From Halobacillus sp. Marseille-P3879 (GTDB lineage Bacteria; Bacillota; Bacilli; Bacillales; Halobacillaceae): a stretch of DNA of 49,806 nt. Of the stretch, positions 11,044 to 19,142 are shown in pieces (the first letter of the stretch is position 1; each line of letters starts with the position of its first letter). The notes under the pieces are model-generated. The model was not told the origin of the DNA and searched no databases. It saw only the letters and a program-made list of their open reading frames with translations. The stretch covers positions 1-49,806 of the forward strand of contig NZ_OESS01000006.1 of the NCBI RefSeq assembly GCF_900240285.1. The letters run 5' to 3'. The position numbers and the translations under genes are program-made.

Positions 11044-11961
11044 TTACATCCATAAATTCCAAGCGGAGATGCCGTAAAATACGACAGCAATAAAGCTGAC
11101 ACCAAGCATTTCTCCCCATTCCGATGCCTCGTGATGGAGACTTTTTCGTGTTATTTGTTTAGGAGGCTGGACTCTTTTCATTAAAATCTGGCCTAACGCT
11201 TCTTTCATTTCTTTTGCCGAATGGTATTTCCCTTGCCAGCAGGCAGTAATTACCCGTTTGTATTCACTTGGTAAAGGGGCGCGCTTTAGCTTATCCTGCA
11301 GTGTTTTTTTAGGGTCCTTTTCAGCTGTAAACCGCTGAGGATATACCGTTTCAAGCATAATCATTGTGACAGCAAATAAGTCATACCCCGGCTCTGCCTT
11401 ACGTGAACCATATCCCCAGTAGCCGCGGTCATAAAACTCTGTGTACTCTTTAATGGCCCGTCCTATGCCGGTAACGCCGCCTACATCGATCCATTGGACT
11501 TTAGAGTCTGAAATCAATAAATTATCTGTTTTTAAGTCCCCGAAAACGTAGCCGGCCTGGTGAAGATGCTCTAGATCACTCAGCAGCTGCATCGCACAAA
11601 TGCCGACCCATTCCTTTTTCTTTCCACGAAGAAAAGTGGCAAAGGAGTCACCTTTAATATACTCCATAACGTAAAAAGGATACGTCTGGCCATTGGAAGC
11701 AGCCCAATCATCAACATCAACAAAAGAAGGCCCAAGCTTTACTCCTTGGACCTTGCTGAATTTCTTAAGCATATTCACTTCAAGCATGAGCCTTGAGCTC
11801 TCGGTCCCTACTTTCAGCGCATACATAATTCCATTCTTCTGACACAGGTACACAGCCCCGCAAGCTCCTTCTCCAAGCTTCTTTACGACATGATAAGCAT
11901 GATGGTTCCATTTCCCGCGCACAAGAGTGCCATTGGTTACATTAAAAACCGGTTTCTTCAT
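11044..11961 (-). CDS. yabT: YabT-type membrane-anchored serine/threonine protein kinase
   Basis: A Hanks-type kinase; B. subtilis YabT acts in sporulation and is stimulated by DNA. The 305-aa protein has a glycine loop GEGACGAVYL (30-39), Lys50 in the VAIK position and a catalytic-loop sequence FGDLKTDN with Asp142. The usual DFG is DVGG (Asp159), and the HRD histidine is replaced by Phe. A C-terminal hydrophobic segment (about 285-305) would anchor it. The start at 11961 follows GGTGG and overlaps the end of yabS by 20 bp. The order spoIIE-yabS-yabT-tilS is conserved in B. subtilis. Confidence 0.9.
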   Translation of the reverse strand: MKKPVFNVTNGTLVRGKWNHHAYHVVKKLGEGACGAVYLCQKNGIMYALKVGTESSRLMLEVNMLKKFSKVQGVKLGPSFVDVDDWAASNGQTYPFYVMEYIKGDSFATFLRGKKKEWVGICAMQLLSDLEHLHQAGYVFGDLKTDNLLISDSKVQWIDVGGVTGIGRAIKEYTEFYDRGYWGYGSRKAEPGYDLFAVTMIMLETVYPQRFTAEKDPKKTLQDKLKRAPLPSEYKRVITACWQGKYHSAKEMKEALGQILMKRVQPPKQITRKSLHHEASEWGEMLGVSFIAVVFYGISAWNLWM

Positions 11962-12676
11962 ATGGATCCACCCTGCCTTCATCTCTTAAAATTGACTTAT
12001 TCGTAAATGCATAAAGGGCTTCTTTAAGAGCTGGCCCTGTTGGAGTATAGCCTCCACTAGACAACCTTGTAAAAAGATTATGCATCGCGCTCAATTCTGA
12101 CGTCCACTCTACCCTTTGCTTGATGGTATGTTTCGGGTCAGGGAATGAGTAGATACTGAACTGGTTCGATCCGCTTCTCGCATTAAGACTTAACGATAAA
12201 TCAGCAAGGGCCTCTTTAACCGTAGGAAGCTTGTGATGCATACTGGCACTTGAATCCACAAGCACGAGGACTTCAAGCTGGCATGTTTCCCCAAGATCAT
12301 CTACGATTTCCACTACTTCTCCTCTTTGTTCTGGAGGCAGTTCTTCAATCGTTTTACTTTCACCTAGTATGTGCTGAAGTTCCTTATTGACCACCCCTTG
12401 AATGGTTTGAGTCATTGCCTGCTTTGTTACCATCTGCACAGTCTCAGATAAATTCTTCTGATAAACAATTTGACTAACCCCGCCCCCGGCTTCTGCAATC
12501 GACTCTACTTCTTTAAGGCCCTGCGGTTCGTCTGCCTGAAGGTCATCGAGCACGCCGATGACATTGACCGTTACCCCCTGATTCCTCGCCAGTGCAGCTA
12601 CAGCCACAGGGTCCTCCCCATAGTTTGAGCATCCATCGGTTAACAACAGAATTTGCTTTAATCGACCTGCGTTCAT
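11942..12676 (-). CDS. yabS: VWFA-domain protein YabS
   Basis: A von Willebrand factor A-like protein of unknown function, 244 aa, encoded behind spoIIE in bacilli. It has TDGCSN at 13-18 and a second segment LVLVDSSASMHHK with the MIDAS-type DSSAS at 141-145, which suggests a metal-dependent binding fold. The start at 12676 is 7 nt behind GGAGGG; the longer open frame is not favoured. It is coupled to the kinase gene yabT by an overlap, which suggests the two act together. Confidence 0.88.
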   Translation of the reverse strand: MNAGRLKQILLLTDGCSNYGEDPVAVAALARNQGVTVNVIGVLDDLQADEPQGLKEVESIAEAGGGVSQIVYQKNLSETVQMVTKQAMTQTIQGVVNKELQHILGESKTIEELPPEQRGEVVEIVDDLGETCQLEVLVLVDSSASMHHKLPTVKEALADLSLSLNARSGSNQFSIYSFPDPKHTIKQRVEWTSELSAMHNLFTRLSSGGYTPTGPALKEALYAFTNKSILRDEGRVDPYEETGF

Positions 12677-12739
12677 CGAACTTCCCTCCTCATTTGTTAC
12701 GACCATTTTCGCCGAAACTGAGGAAGAATATACGTATCC

Positions 12740-15181
12740 CTATGCTTGTTTTTTCTGAAAAGGGATGGCCGACCATTCAGGCATGTAATGATCAATCCGT
12801 GCGACTAATACGGTCATATCGTCATCAATTCCTCCAGATTGTGCACGAATGACTTCTTCTAATAAAATATCCGCTATTTCCTGCGGATCTTCCTGTCTAA
12901 TTTCGCGAATTTTCCTCTTCAACCACAACTCCACGTTTTCGACGTGTTTTGGTCCCTCTAAGATTCCATCACTTACCATAATTAACAGATCTCCTGCTTT
13001 TAGCTGCTCACTTGTCGTATCTACATCTACTTCACGAATGATACCCATAGGCAGATTACCCGATTCCACTGAAAAGATTTGATCGCCTCTTTTTATAAAA
13101 CTCGGGGTACTTCCTATTTTAATAAACTTCGAAGTAGCTAAATGAAGATCAATGACCGCCAAGTCCAGGGTGGAGAAGATCTCATCGTTGCTCCTTAAAG
13201 ATAATATGGAATTGATCGATTGAATAGCTACCGATTCCTGAATACCCGACTGTAAGATCTGCTTTAGCAGTCTTAAGGTTTCAACACTTTCCTCATGCGC
13301 CCTTTCTCCATTTCCCATGCCGTCACTAATCGCTAAGGCATACTTCCCCCTTCCTAATTCCATCATTGAATAGCTGTCTCCTGATATAAATCCTCCCCCT
13401 TTTGCAGCATGAGCGACTCCCGATTCAATTGTATAATGCTTAGCTGAACCAAATGTTAACAAACACCGCCCATTGGGATATGGAGATATGTCCTCCATTG
13501 TAACCACAATGGTCTCTTGAAGAATGTCAGAAAGCAGCGGTGCGATTAATTTTTCTCCTTCCCCCCGATATTGATCAATTTCCAAAATAACCTCTAAATC
13601 TATATTGCCGGTATCAAGCGTATAGATCTCAAGCTTTGCTACGTTTAATCCGAGCCTCTCTAAGGCCTCATGAATAATGTGTTCTTTTTGCTCGTGATGC
13701 TCTCGCTCTTTCACAATCTCCTTCGCAAAATTGTTCATCACTTCCGACACACCATGCAGCTGTTCTGCGACAAACTTGCGGCTTTCCTGCACCTGCTGCT
13801 TCAGCTGCTTATTAGCATGATAAAAAGATAACTCGTGCTTCATCGTATCGATCAGCTTCTGGGACTTTACACAATATTGATCCACGTTTTTCCGCATCAT
13901 GCGGCTTACTTCTTCTTTTTCATCGATCTCCTCCATTAGATCCGTCATAAGGTTGTGCGTCTCATCAAACTGATTAATCCAGCACTTCTCCTTTTTAAAA
14001 CAGGCCTGGCATGTTTTTTCTGTGACATGACTTAAAAAATAATCGACTTCCTGGGTGGTATCCTCCTCCTTTTCCTTTCGTTCTATATGATGAAAGCTCT
14101 TAGATAGAGCTTCGAACACATCAGAAAACTTTCCCACTCGAACAGCCGTAACATCCCTGACCTTTTGTAAATACTTCTGTTGCTCCTGTCGATGTTCATC
14201 AGTTCCAGGAACGAACCGTGATAATCGCTTCACCCATCGTTCAGGCGTCATAAAGAACAGAAGGATCGCGAAGAAGGATGCCCATAATGAAGCAGTCAAT
14301 CCATCCCCTGTATAAAACCCCATTAATATGGTACTTACAAAAAGTCCTGCACCTACTCCCAGTTTATTTCCTTCTTTTAATAAGCCTCCTAGTAAACCTG
14401 AGAAGGCAAGCAAGCTCATTTGATAAAGGTGATCTACATTAGACAGGCTTAATACAAGTCCCGTCACCACCCCCACGGTAGACCCTATCGCTGCTCCAGC
14501 AATATAAGCCAGTAAAATAACTAAATAACGAGAAAACACGTCCACCATCGCCACACCTTCATATTCAAACCCGATCATCCCGGTTAATACGGAGGCTAAT
14601 AATATAATGAAGCAAACAATCTCCTCATTTTTTAAAGTAGGATGATAGCGCTGCGGTGATAAAAGCGGGAGACTCTGCATAAAGATTAGTACAAGAGTAA
14701 AAGTTAAGACTCCCTCTGAGATAAGAAGAAAGAGCTCGTACAGATGCCACCGGTCCAGAAAGGCGAGACTGATCGTACGCGGGATCATGCTTGCCAGAGC
14801 CGCCATCACCGGCAGCCACTTCTGCGGTTGGTGAAGTTTATTTAACAAGCCTGTTAATAGAAGAATCGAAGCTGCAGCCCCGGCAATAAATCCAGCATGT
14901 CCATAACTATATGTAGCTGCACCGATGGCCATCATCATAGTTGCCGGCAGAATAAGCGGACGCTTGAACCACCAGATCACTGCTAAGAAAGCAACACCGA
15001 ACGGAGCCATCGACGATAAGATGACAGCCCGTCCAAGTAACAAACTGAGAGCCATATGGAAGACACCCTTATTCGATAGAAAAGTAAATACCGTTAACGC
15101 CATTTTCTCCATTCCCCGATTTAACGAAGACTCCCTCCACATAGCTTCGCGACCTGCTCGTTTCATAACCGTCCCCAACAT
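12740..15181 (-). CDS. spoIIE: Stage II sporulation protein E, PP2C-type phosphatase
   Basis: Dephosphorylates SpoIIAA-P in the forespore, releasing sigma-F, and takes part in polar septum formation. The 813-aa protein has about ten N-terminal membrane helices (roughly 40-320), a central FtsZ-interacting region with coiled-coil character, and a C-terminal PP2C domain with SDGMGNG (619-625), SDGILEG (737-743) and DDDMTV near 786. The ATG at 15181 is 11 nt after AAGGAG; in-frame GTG codons at 15190/15193 overlap the Shine-Dalgarno. A Spo0A-type promoter precedes it. B. subtilis SpoIIE has 827 aa. Confidence 0.96.
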   Translation of the reverse strand: MLGTVMKRAGREAMWRESSLNRGMEKMALTVFTFLSNKGVFHMALSLLLGRAVILSSMAPFGVAFLAVIWWFKRPLILPATMMMAIGAATYSYGHAGFIAGAAASILLLTGLLNKLHQPQKWLPVMAALASMIPRTISLAFLDRWHLYELFLLISEGVLTFTLVLIFMQSLPLLSPQRYHPTLKNEEIVCFIILLASVLTGMIGFEYEGVAMVDVFSRYLVILLAYIAGAAIGSTVGVVTGLVLSLSNVDHLYQMSLLAFSGLLGGLLKEGNKLGVGAGLFVSTILMGFYTGDGLTASLWASFFAILLFFMTPERWVKRLSRFVPGTDEHRQEQQKYLQKVRDVTAVRVGKFSDVFEALSKSFHHIERKEKEEDTTQEVDYFLSHVTEKTCQACFKKEKCWINQFDETHNLMTDLMEEIDEKEEVSRMMRKNVDQYCVKSQKLIDTMKHELSFYHANKQLKQQVQESRKFVAEQLHGVSEVMNNFAKEIVKEREHHEQKEHIIHEALERLGLNVAKLEIYTLDTGNIDLEVILEIDQYRGEGEKLIAPLLSDILQETIVVTMEDISPYPNGRCLLTFGSAKHYTIESGVAHAAKGGGFISGDSYSMMELGRGKYALAISDGMGNGERAHEESVETLRLLKQILQSGIQESVAIQSINSILSLRSNDEIFSTLDLAVIDLHLATSKFIKIGSTPSFIKRGDQIFSVESGNLPMGIIREVDVDTTSEQLKAGDLLIMVSDGILEGPKHVENVELWLKRKIREIRQEDPQEIADILLEEVIRAQSGGIDDDMTVLVARIDHYMPEWSAIPFQKKQA

Positions 15182-15210
15182 AATATTCACCACTCCTTTT
15201 TGTTATGCCC

Positions 15211-15246
15211 ATTAAAACACAACAAAGCGGATCATTTTGTCAAAAC
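15211..15246 (-). promoter_or_regulatory. Spo0A-type spoIIE promoter with 21-bp spacer
   Basis: TTGACA (15243-15238) and TTTAAT (15216-15211) are separated by 21 bp. The -35 overlaps a Spo0A-box-like TGTCAAA on the plus strand (consensus TGTCGAA). Sigma-A promoters with 21-22 bp spacing and 0A boxes over the -35 are the hallmark of B. subtilis spoIIE and spoIIG. Confidence 0.8.
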
Positions 15247-15396
15247 AACAGAGGTGCAACAACAAAAACTTCGATTGAATTCCAACAAACGGAAGTCATT
15301 TCTACAAAATAAAACCCACGGGATTCGTTACTTATCCAAAATAATCCAAGATTCTTTATCGAAATTGACAGACTAGTCTCACAATTTTATTTTATA

Positions 15397-15425
15397 TTGA
15401 CATGTTTTTTTTCATAGTGTACTAT
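15397..15425 (+). promoter_or_regulatory. Sigma-A promoter of the tRNA pair
   Basis: TTGACA (15397-15402), 17-bp spacer, TACTAT (15420-15425), about 30 bp before tRNA-Met. It fires divergently from the spoIIE promoter. Confidence 0.75.
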
Positions 15426-15455
15426 AACTCTTGTGCCTAAAAGCACTACCCACAT

Positions 15456-15530
15456 GGCGGTGTAGCTCAGCTGGCTAGAGCGTACGGTTCATACCCGTGA
15501 GGTCGGGGGTTCGATCCCCTCCGCCGCTAC
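15456..15530 (+). tRNA. tRNA-Met (CAT anticodon, elongator type)
   Basis: The acceptor arm pairs GGCGGTG with CGCCGCT, the D-arm contains GCTCAGCTGGCTAGAGC, the anticodon loop reads TTCATAC, and the T-arm contains GGTTCGATCC. It matches the Bacillus elongator tRNA-Met that lies between yabR and spoIIE. The acceptor and discriminator A are followed by CTACCA rather than CCA, so CCA is displaced by three bases (end placed after the discriminator A plus C; the exact end is 15529-15535). A tRNA-Ile2 precursor also carries CAT, but its acceptor sequence differs. Confidence 0.93.
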
Positions 15531-15608
15531 TACCAAGTGCTGAATGGCTTTGATAGATGCGACTCGCATAAGACAAGCCCGGATGCATAGAAAATTACAT
15601 ACTAACCA

Positions 15609-15680
15609 GGCCCGTTGGTCAAGTGGTTAAGACACCGCCCTTTCACGGCGGTATCACGGGTTCGAATCCCGTACGGGTCA
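15609..15680 (+). tRNA. tRNA-Glu (TTC anticodon)
   Basis: The 72-nt cloverleaf pairs GGCCCGT with ACGGGTC and ends with discriminator A. The anticodon loop CTTTCAC sits in a CCGCC/GGCGG stem, giving anticodon TTC, and the T-arm contains GGTTCGAATCC. No CCA is encoded (TCA follows the discriminator region), so the end must be added after RNase Z cutting. It is the second gene of the Met-Glu pair known at this place in B. subtilis. Confidence 0.96.
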
Positions 15681-15688
15681 TCACGATG

Positions 15689-15724
15689 AAAACCGTCTTC
15701 CTTATAGAGGAAGACGGTTTTTTT
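15689..15724 (+). terminator. Terminator after tRNA-Glu
   Basis: AACCGTCTTCC and GGAAGACGGTT form a perfect 11-bp stem with a 7-nt loop and a run of T on the plus strand. Confidence 0.93.
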
Positions 15725-15881
15725 GGCATCTGGCAAGTATCAGCGCATTTCTTTAAAAGCCAATAGAGGAAATTACTTTTTTTGCAGCGGCAGAGCATTG
15801 AGAAGCAGGCGGATCATAAATGAAAAAAGATACCTGATAATGCCGGAGTAGGAGCCAATTAAGTACTACTACATACTTTCA

Positions 15882-16685
15882 TTACGTGAGTTCCGTATTA
15901 CCAGGGAACATATACGATTCATTTTTAAATTCCCTTTCATAGATAAGTGTTTCATTCTGAGCATTAATAGAATAGTAACGTTCTACTTTATGAATCAAAT
16001 CACTAACAAATTTCAATTTTTCTTTAAATAACGTCGTATAAGTTACTTCCAGCTTAGTCAACTGCTCTGTTTCTTCCCCAATACTTATCGGTATATAGAG
16101 GTGATCTTCTTTATTCATTCCATTTTTATAAACCGTTACTGTATAGTTTTCCTCTGGAGATGCTAAGTTCATCCTTATTGTTACATCCAGGATACAAGGT
16201 GCTCTTCCGTAGTAATCCAACTTAATAAATAAAGCTATTTGCTCGCGCAGCCACTGATTGGAATGATGGTTAATAAAAAGCTGCAGGCGGTCGTGAAGCA
16301 AGATACGTGAAGTTTCTTTAGGCCTCTCTTCCATTAAAAGAGGTGCCTGGAACATGGTGTAATCGAGAAATGTTCTGTTGTCGATTCTTTGTAAATGCTT
16401 TTCCTGGGCCAACTGCTCAGCAGCGAGTCGTTCTTGTTTTTCAATTTGAATCTTTAAGTCATCTCTTGAACTCTTTGTCTGCATCCGGCTGACAGTTAAA
16501 GCAACGAAAGCTCCAACAATCGCCCCCGCATAACTTCCGAAGAATCCGATCCATTCACTGTTGTTTTCGCTATCCGTTAAATTCATAAGAAAGTAAATCA
16601 CAAGAGGAAGCCCCACACTTAACACAACACCTGTCATAATCCAGACGTTCTTCCTCCAGGAAGCGATGGCGCCCACCTCCATCAA
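15882..16685 (-). CDS. Unknown membrane protein with two N-terminal helices
   Basis: I do not recognise a family. Up to 267 aa are encoded. Two hydrophobic segments lie at about 15-36 and 45-66, the second rich in small residues (GSYAGAIVGAFVAL). They are followed by a charged, probably coiled-coil stretch (about 68-100, rich in Q, E, K and L) and a soluble, probably cytoplasmic C-terminal domain of about 160 residues. The start is uncertain: the only clear Shine-Dalgarno (GGAGGTGG) lies inside the frame just after the first ATG at 16682, and no normal start codon follows it at the right distance. The gene is not part of the conserved yabR-tRNA-spoIIE order and may be a later arrival next to the tRNAs. 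Confidence 0.65.
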   Translation of the reverse strand: MMEVGAIASWRKNVWIMTGVVLSVGLPLVIYFLMNLTDSENNSEWIGFFGSYAGAIVGAFVALTVSRMQTKSSRDDLKIQIEKQERLAAEQLAQEKHLQRIDNRTFLDYTMFQAPLLMEERPKETSRILLHDRLQLFINHHSNQWLREQIALFIKLDYYGRAPCILDVTIRMNLASPEENYTVTVYKNGMNKEDHLYIPISIGEETEQLTKLEVTYTTLFKEKLKFVSDLIHKVERYYSINAQNETLIYEREFKNESYMFPGNTELT

Positions 16686-16782
16686 TTCATCCCGATTCTA
16701 CCTTATATATTAGTGTATGCTTCTTCAAGCTGTATCCACCACTGTTTTTATTGTTTTTAAACTTTCTAAAAGCTGATTACAA

Positions 16783-17106
16783 TTAACCTCTCGGGCCTAA
16801 CAGCATTACAGCCACGCCGAGCAGACATATTGCAGCTCCTGTCCAGTCATATACATCAGGCATCTTACGATCAATTCCCCAGCCCCAGAGGACAGACAAT
16901 ATGATAAATATCCCTCCATACGCCGCGTACACCCTTCCAAACGCAGGAAAAGATTGAAAGGTAGCAATCACACCATATGAAGCCAGCAGGATGGCCCCGG
17001 AGATTCCGAAATAAAAAGGTTTCCCTTCTCTCAGCCACAGCCATATTAAGTAGCCTCCACCAATCTCCGCTAAGCCTGCTAATAAAAATAATAGGAACGC
17101 AGACAT
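16783..17106 (-). CDS. YnfA-family (UPF0060) small membrane protein
   Basis: A 107-aa protein with four hydrophobic helices and the family features [13 protein letters not shown] near the N-terminus and [13 protein letters not shown] in the middle, matching YnfA/UPF0060 proteins (108 aa in E. coli). These resemble small multidrug resistance transporters; the substrate is not known. The ATG at 17106 follows GAGGTGG. The gene is not at this place in B. subtilis and, with its unknown neighbour, makes an islet between yabR and the tRNA genes. Confidence 0.85.
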   Translation of the reverse strand: MSAFLLFLLAGLAEIGGGYLIWLWLREGKPFYFGISGAILLASYGVIATFQSFPAFGRVYAAYGGIFIILSVLWGWGIDRKMPDVYDWTGAAICLLGVAVMLLGPRG

Positions 17107-17134
17107 GTCAGCCACCTCACTTTATTTACTATAA

Positions 17135-17175
17135 TAGAAAAAGCAGGCCTACTGATAAGCAGGCCTGCTTTTATA
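17135..17175 (-). terminator. Terminator after yabR
   Basis: AAAAGCAGGCCT and AGGCCTGCTTTT pair around a 10-nt loop, followed by a T-rich tail on the minus strand. It separates the conserved block from the islet. Confidence 0.88.
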
Positions 17176-17213
17176 TAAACGCGCATCTTTTACTTATTGT
17201 CCTAGACAGCAAG

Positions 17214-17603
17214 CTATCCTCTTTTAGCACCTCGACCTCCACGTTTGGTCTCAGTTTGCTTCTTCAGTGATGCTAAGCGGTCTTCGCTATCCTTAAGAAA
17301 GTTACTCATCTTCTGCTCGAAAGACTCGGCAGGTTTACGAGGCTTCTTAGGCGCACGGCGACCATAATTCTCTTTTGCTTTCTTGATGGATAAACCAATC
17401 TTTCCATCATCTCCGACATTAATCACTTTAACCTCAACCTCATCACCCTGGCTAAGGTGCTCGTTAATGTCTTTAACATAGTTATCGGCAACTTCACTAA
17501 TGTGAACGAGCCCCGTCTTCCCATCTGGAAGCTCTACAAAAGCTCCGAAATTAGTGATACCCGTTACCTTACCCTGTAGCTTGCTGCCTACTTCAATTGA
17601 CAT
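17214..17603 (-). CDS. yabR: S1 RNA-binding domain protein YabR
   Basis: A 129-aa protein with one S1 domain (about 5-75; typical GKVTGITNFGAFVELPDGKTGLVHIS pattern) and a basic C-terminal tail rich in K and R. S1 proteins of this GSP13-like type associate with ribosomes or mRNA; no precise role is known. The start at 17603 follows AAGGAGGAG at about 10 nt, giving a length equal to B. subtilis YabR (128 aa). It follows divIC by about 75 bp. Confidence 0.92.
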   Translation of the reverse strand: MSIEVGSKLQGKVTGITNFGAFVELPDGKTGLVHISEVADNYVKDINEHLSQGDEVEVKVINVGDDGKIGLSIKKAKENYGRRAPKKPRKPAESFEQKMSNFLKDSEDRLASLKKQTETKRGGRGAKRG

Positions 17604-17677
17604 AAAAAAAATGCTCCTCCTTAGATTTCGATAAAAATATCCTTCTTTACTATTATATATAAGCTTTGAAAAGAGTG

Positions 17678-18055
17678 TCAATAAGATGGATCATCATTTG
17701 GCATTTTAAAGATAATTTCATCGTCTTTAGAGAAGAAATAGTTCGATCTTGCAATCTGCAATACGTAATCCTCATTGTTTAGCAGTTCAATTTCTTCGTT
17801 TAAATTCTTTTCCTCTTTTTCCAGCTCGTCCATCTCAGCTTGTAACTGCTTGTACTCTTCAACTTTCTCGGCATGGAGTGCCCGCTGTTGGAAATGATAG
17901 ACAACCATCGAGCCTGCAACAATCATCATTAAAAGGCTGAACAGCAGGATCCTTCGCATCAAACGTTTCTTTTTCCTGACATGACGTTCCAACTGAGCAT
18001 CATAGTTCTTCACGTATGTAGATTCCATGCGAGTAACTGAAGACTTATTTGCCAT
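17678..18055 (-). CDS. divIC: Cell division protein DivIC (FtsB-like)
   Basis: A bitopic division protein of 125 aa that forms a complex with FtsL and DivIB at the septum. It has a basic cytoplasmic N-terminus (RHVRKKKRLMRR), one membrane helix (about 36-54) and an extracellular coiled coil (about 60-95, many E and L) ending with the conserved YVLQIARSNYFFSKDDEIIF segment. Order and length match B. subtilis, with yabP-yabQ upstream. Confidence 0.95.
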   Translation of the reverse strand: MANKSSVTRMESTYVKNYDAQLERHVRKKKRLMRRILLFSLLMMIVAGSMVVYHFQQRALHAEKVEEYKQLQAEMDELEKEEKNLNEEIELLNNEDYVLQIARSNYFFSKDDEIIFKMPNDDPSY

Positions 18056-18120
18056 TTCCGTTGGACCCCCTTTATAAATGTGCAGAACTCCAGTCCATGT
18101 TCTTACTACGCATCTTTGTC

Positions 18121-18717
18121 TTATTCGTCTTTGTTATTCCCATTCCATTTATTAACTATAATATTCTTTATTGTAACGTAAAATCCTGCTAACTGGAGTA
18201 AATATTTTTTTATTTTTTCCGGTAACAGCTTCCAAATGACACGAGAAATCAACAAAACAGGATAAAATGCGACAGTAACCACTATAAATATACCCTTGAG
18301 TAAAATTCTATAAACCCATATTACTACATTTTTCGATATAATGACTAGTGTTGTGAGGGGCCATACGATAAAGATGTCAAATAACCGCTTTAGAAAGCGG
18401 AAAATGCTCGTAACAATATGAATCGCTACTTCCAGGACGCGATTGTAAAGTTTCTGAACCAATGCCCTGTAACCCGCATACCCACAGAACAAGGCGACAA
18501 AGATATACATTCGGATTTCACCATAGTTTACAGAATACAATATAAAAAAAAGAAAAGCAGCCTGAGTCATCCAAAACGCAGACTGCCACACGAATTCAAG
18601 CCAGCTCCTCTTGTTTCTTTTACGAAACAGCCGTTCAAAAGTATCAATGGCTGCCCCTACGTAAATTCCGCCTGCGATCATAGAGATCATCGTCATAAAT
18701 TGTGTCGTCAGCGTCAT
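18121..18717 (-). CDS. yabQ: Spore cortex biosynthesis protein YabQ
   Basis: A mother-cell membrane protein needed for cortex formation in B. subtilis. The 198-aa product has several hydrophobic segments (about 5-22, 38-60, 66-85 and more towards 100-160) and the conserved opening in which a small-residue helix is followed by GAAIDTFERL. Its ATG overlaps the yabP stop by 4 bp (ATGA), so both are co-translated. Confidence 0.92.
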   Translation of the reverse strand: MTLTTQFMTMISMIAGGIYVGAAIDTFERLFRKRNKRSWLEFVWQSAFWMTQAAFLFFILYSVNYGEIRMYIFVALFCGYAGYRALVQKLYNRVLEVAIHIVTSIFRFLKRLFDIFIVWPLTTLVIISKNVVIWVYRILLKGIFIVVTVAFYPVLLISRVIWKLLPEKIKKYLLQLAGFYVTIKNIIVNKWNGNNKDE

Positions 18718-19022
18718 TTGAACAGCTTGCTAAACAGACCTTTAGCTTTCTCCCCATGGTTTTCATCCAGATAGGTCATTTCATAGACTCGTCCTTTAAT
18801 AGCAACTTCACCTTCATCTACATTTAAATTTTTCATTTGGAGGTTTTCTCCACGGATAACGAGGTAGCCCATTGAGGTCTGCAAAAGAAACTCTTCACTA
18901 TCAAAGCTGTCCACTTCTTTTACGCCAGATATCTCAAGGTTGCGGCGGTTCCACACCTTTACATTATGTTCAGCCTGGTGAACATGACTGCGTCCACTTA
19001 TATTCTTATCATACCCTTCCAT
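18714..19022 (-). CDS. yabP: Spore cortex protein YabP
   Basis: A small protein of 102 aa required with YabQ for the spore cortex. It shows the YabP/YqfC-family pattern HNVKVWNRRNLEISGVKEVDSFD and a hydrophobic strand MGYLVIRGENL. The ATG at 19022 lies 8 nt behind AAGGAGG; an upstream GTG is too close. In B. subtilis the operon is read by sigma-E. A possible -10 (CATAGCTT near 19041-19048) lies before it, with only a weak -35 match. Confidence 0.92.
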   Translation of the reverse strand: MEGYDKNISGRSHVHQAEHNVKVWNRRNLEISGVKEVDSFDSEEFLLQTSMGYLVIRGENLQMKNLNVDEGEVAIKGRVYEMTYLDENHGEKAKGLFSKLFK

Positions 19023-19104
19023 TTTCACAGCCTCCTTCTCTAGTACAAGCTATGAAATAAAGGACGGAATTAGAACCTGTAAAAATCCATCAGCTGCGCC
19101 CTGT

Positions 19105-19140
19105 AAAAAACAAAAAGACCCTGCTTTAAAGGGCCTTTTT
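19105..19140 (-). terminator. Terminator after yabO
   Basis: AAAAGGCCCT pairs with AGGGTCTTTT (one G-T pair) and runs into TTTTTG on the minus strand, between yabO and yabP. Confidence 0.8.
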
Positions 19141-19142
19141 CA

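Noticed and set aside
19023-19080. Sigma-E promoter of yabP
   Set aside because: A CATAGCTT -10-like element is present, but the -35 match (TTCTAATT) is poor; kept only as a remark in the yabP entry.
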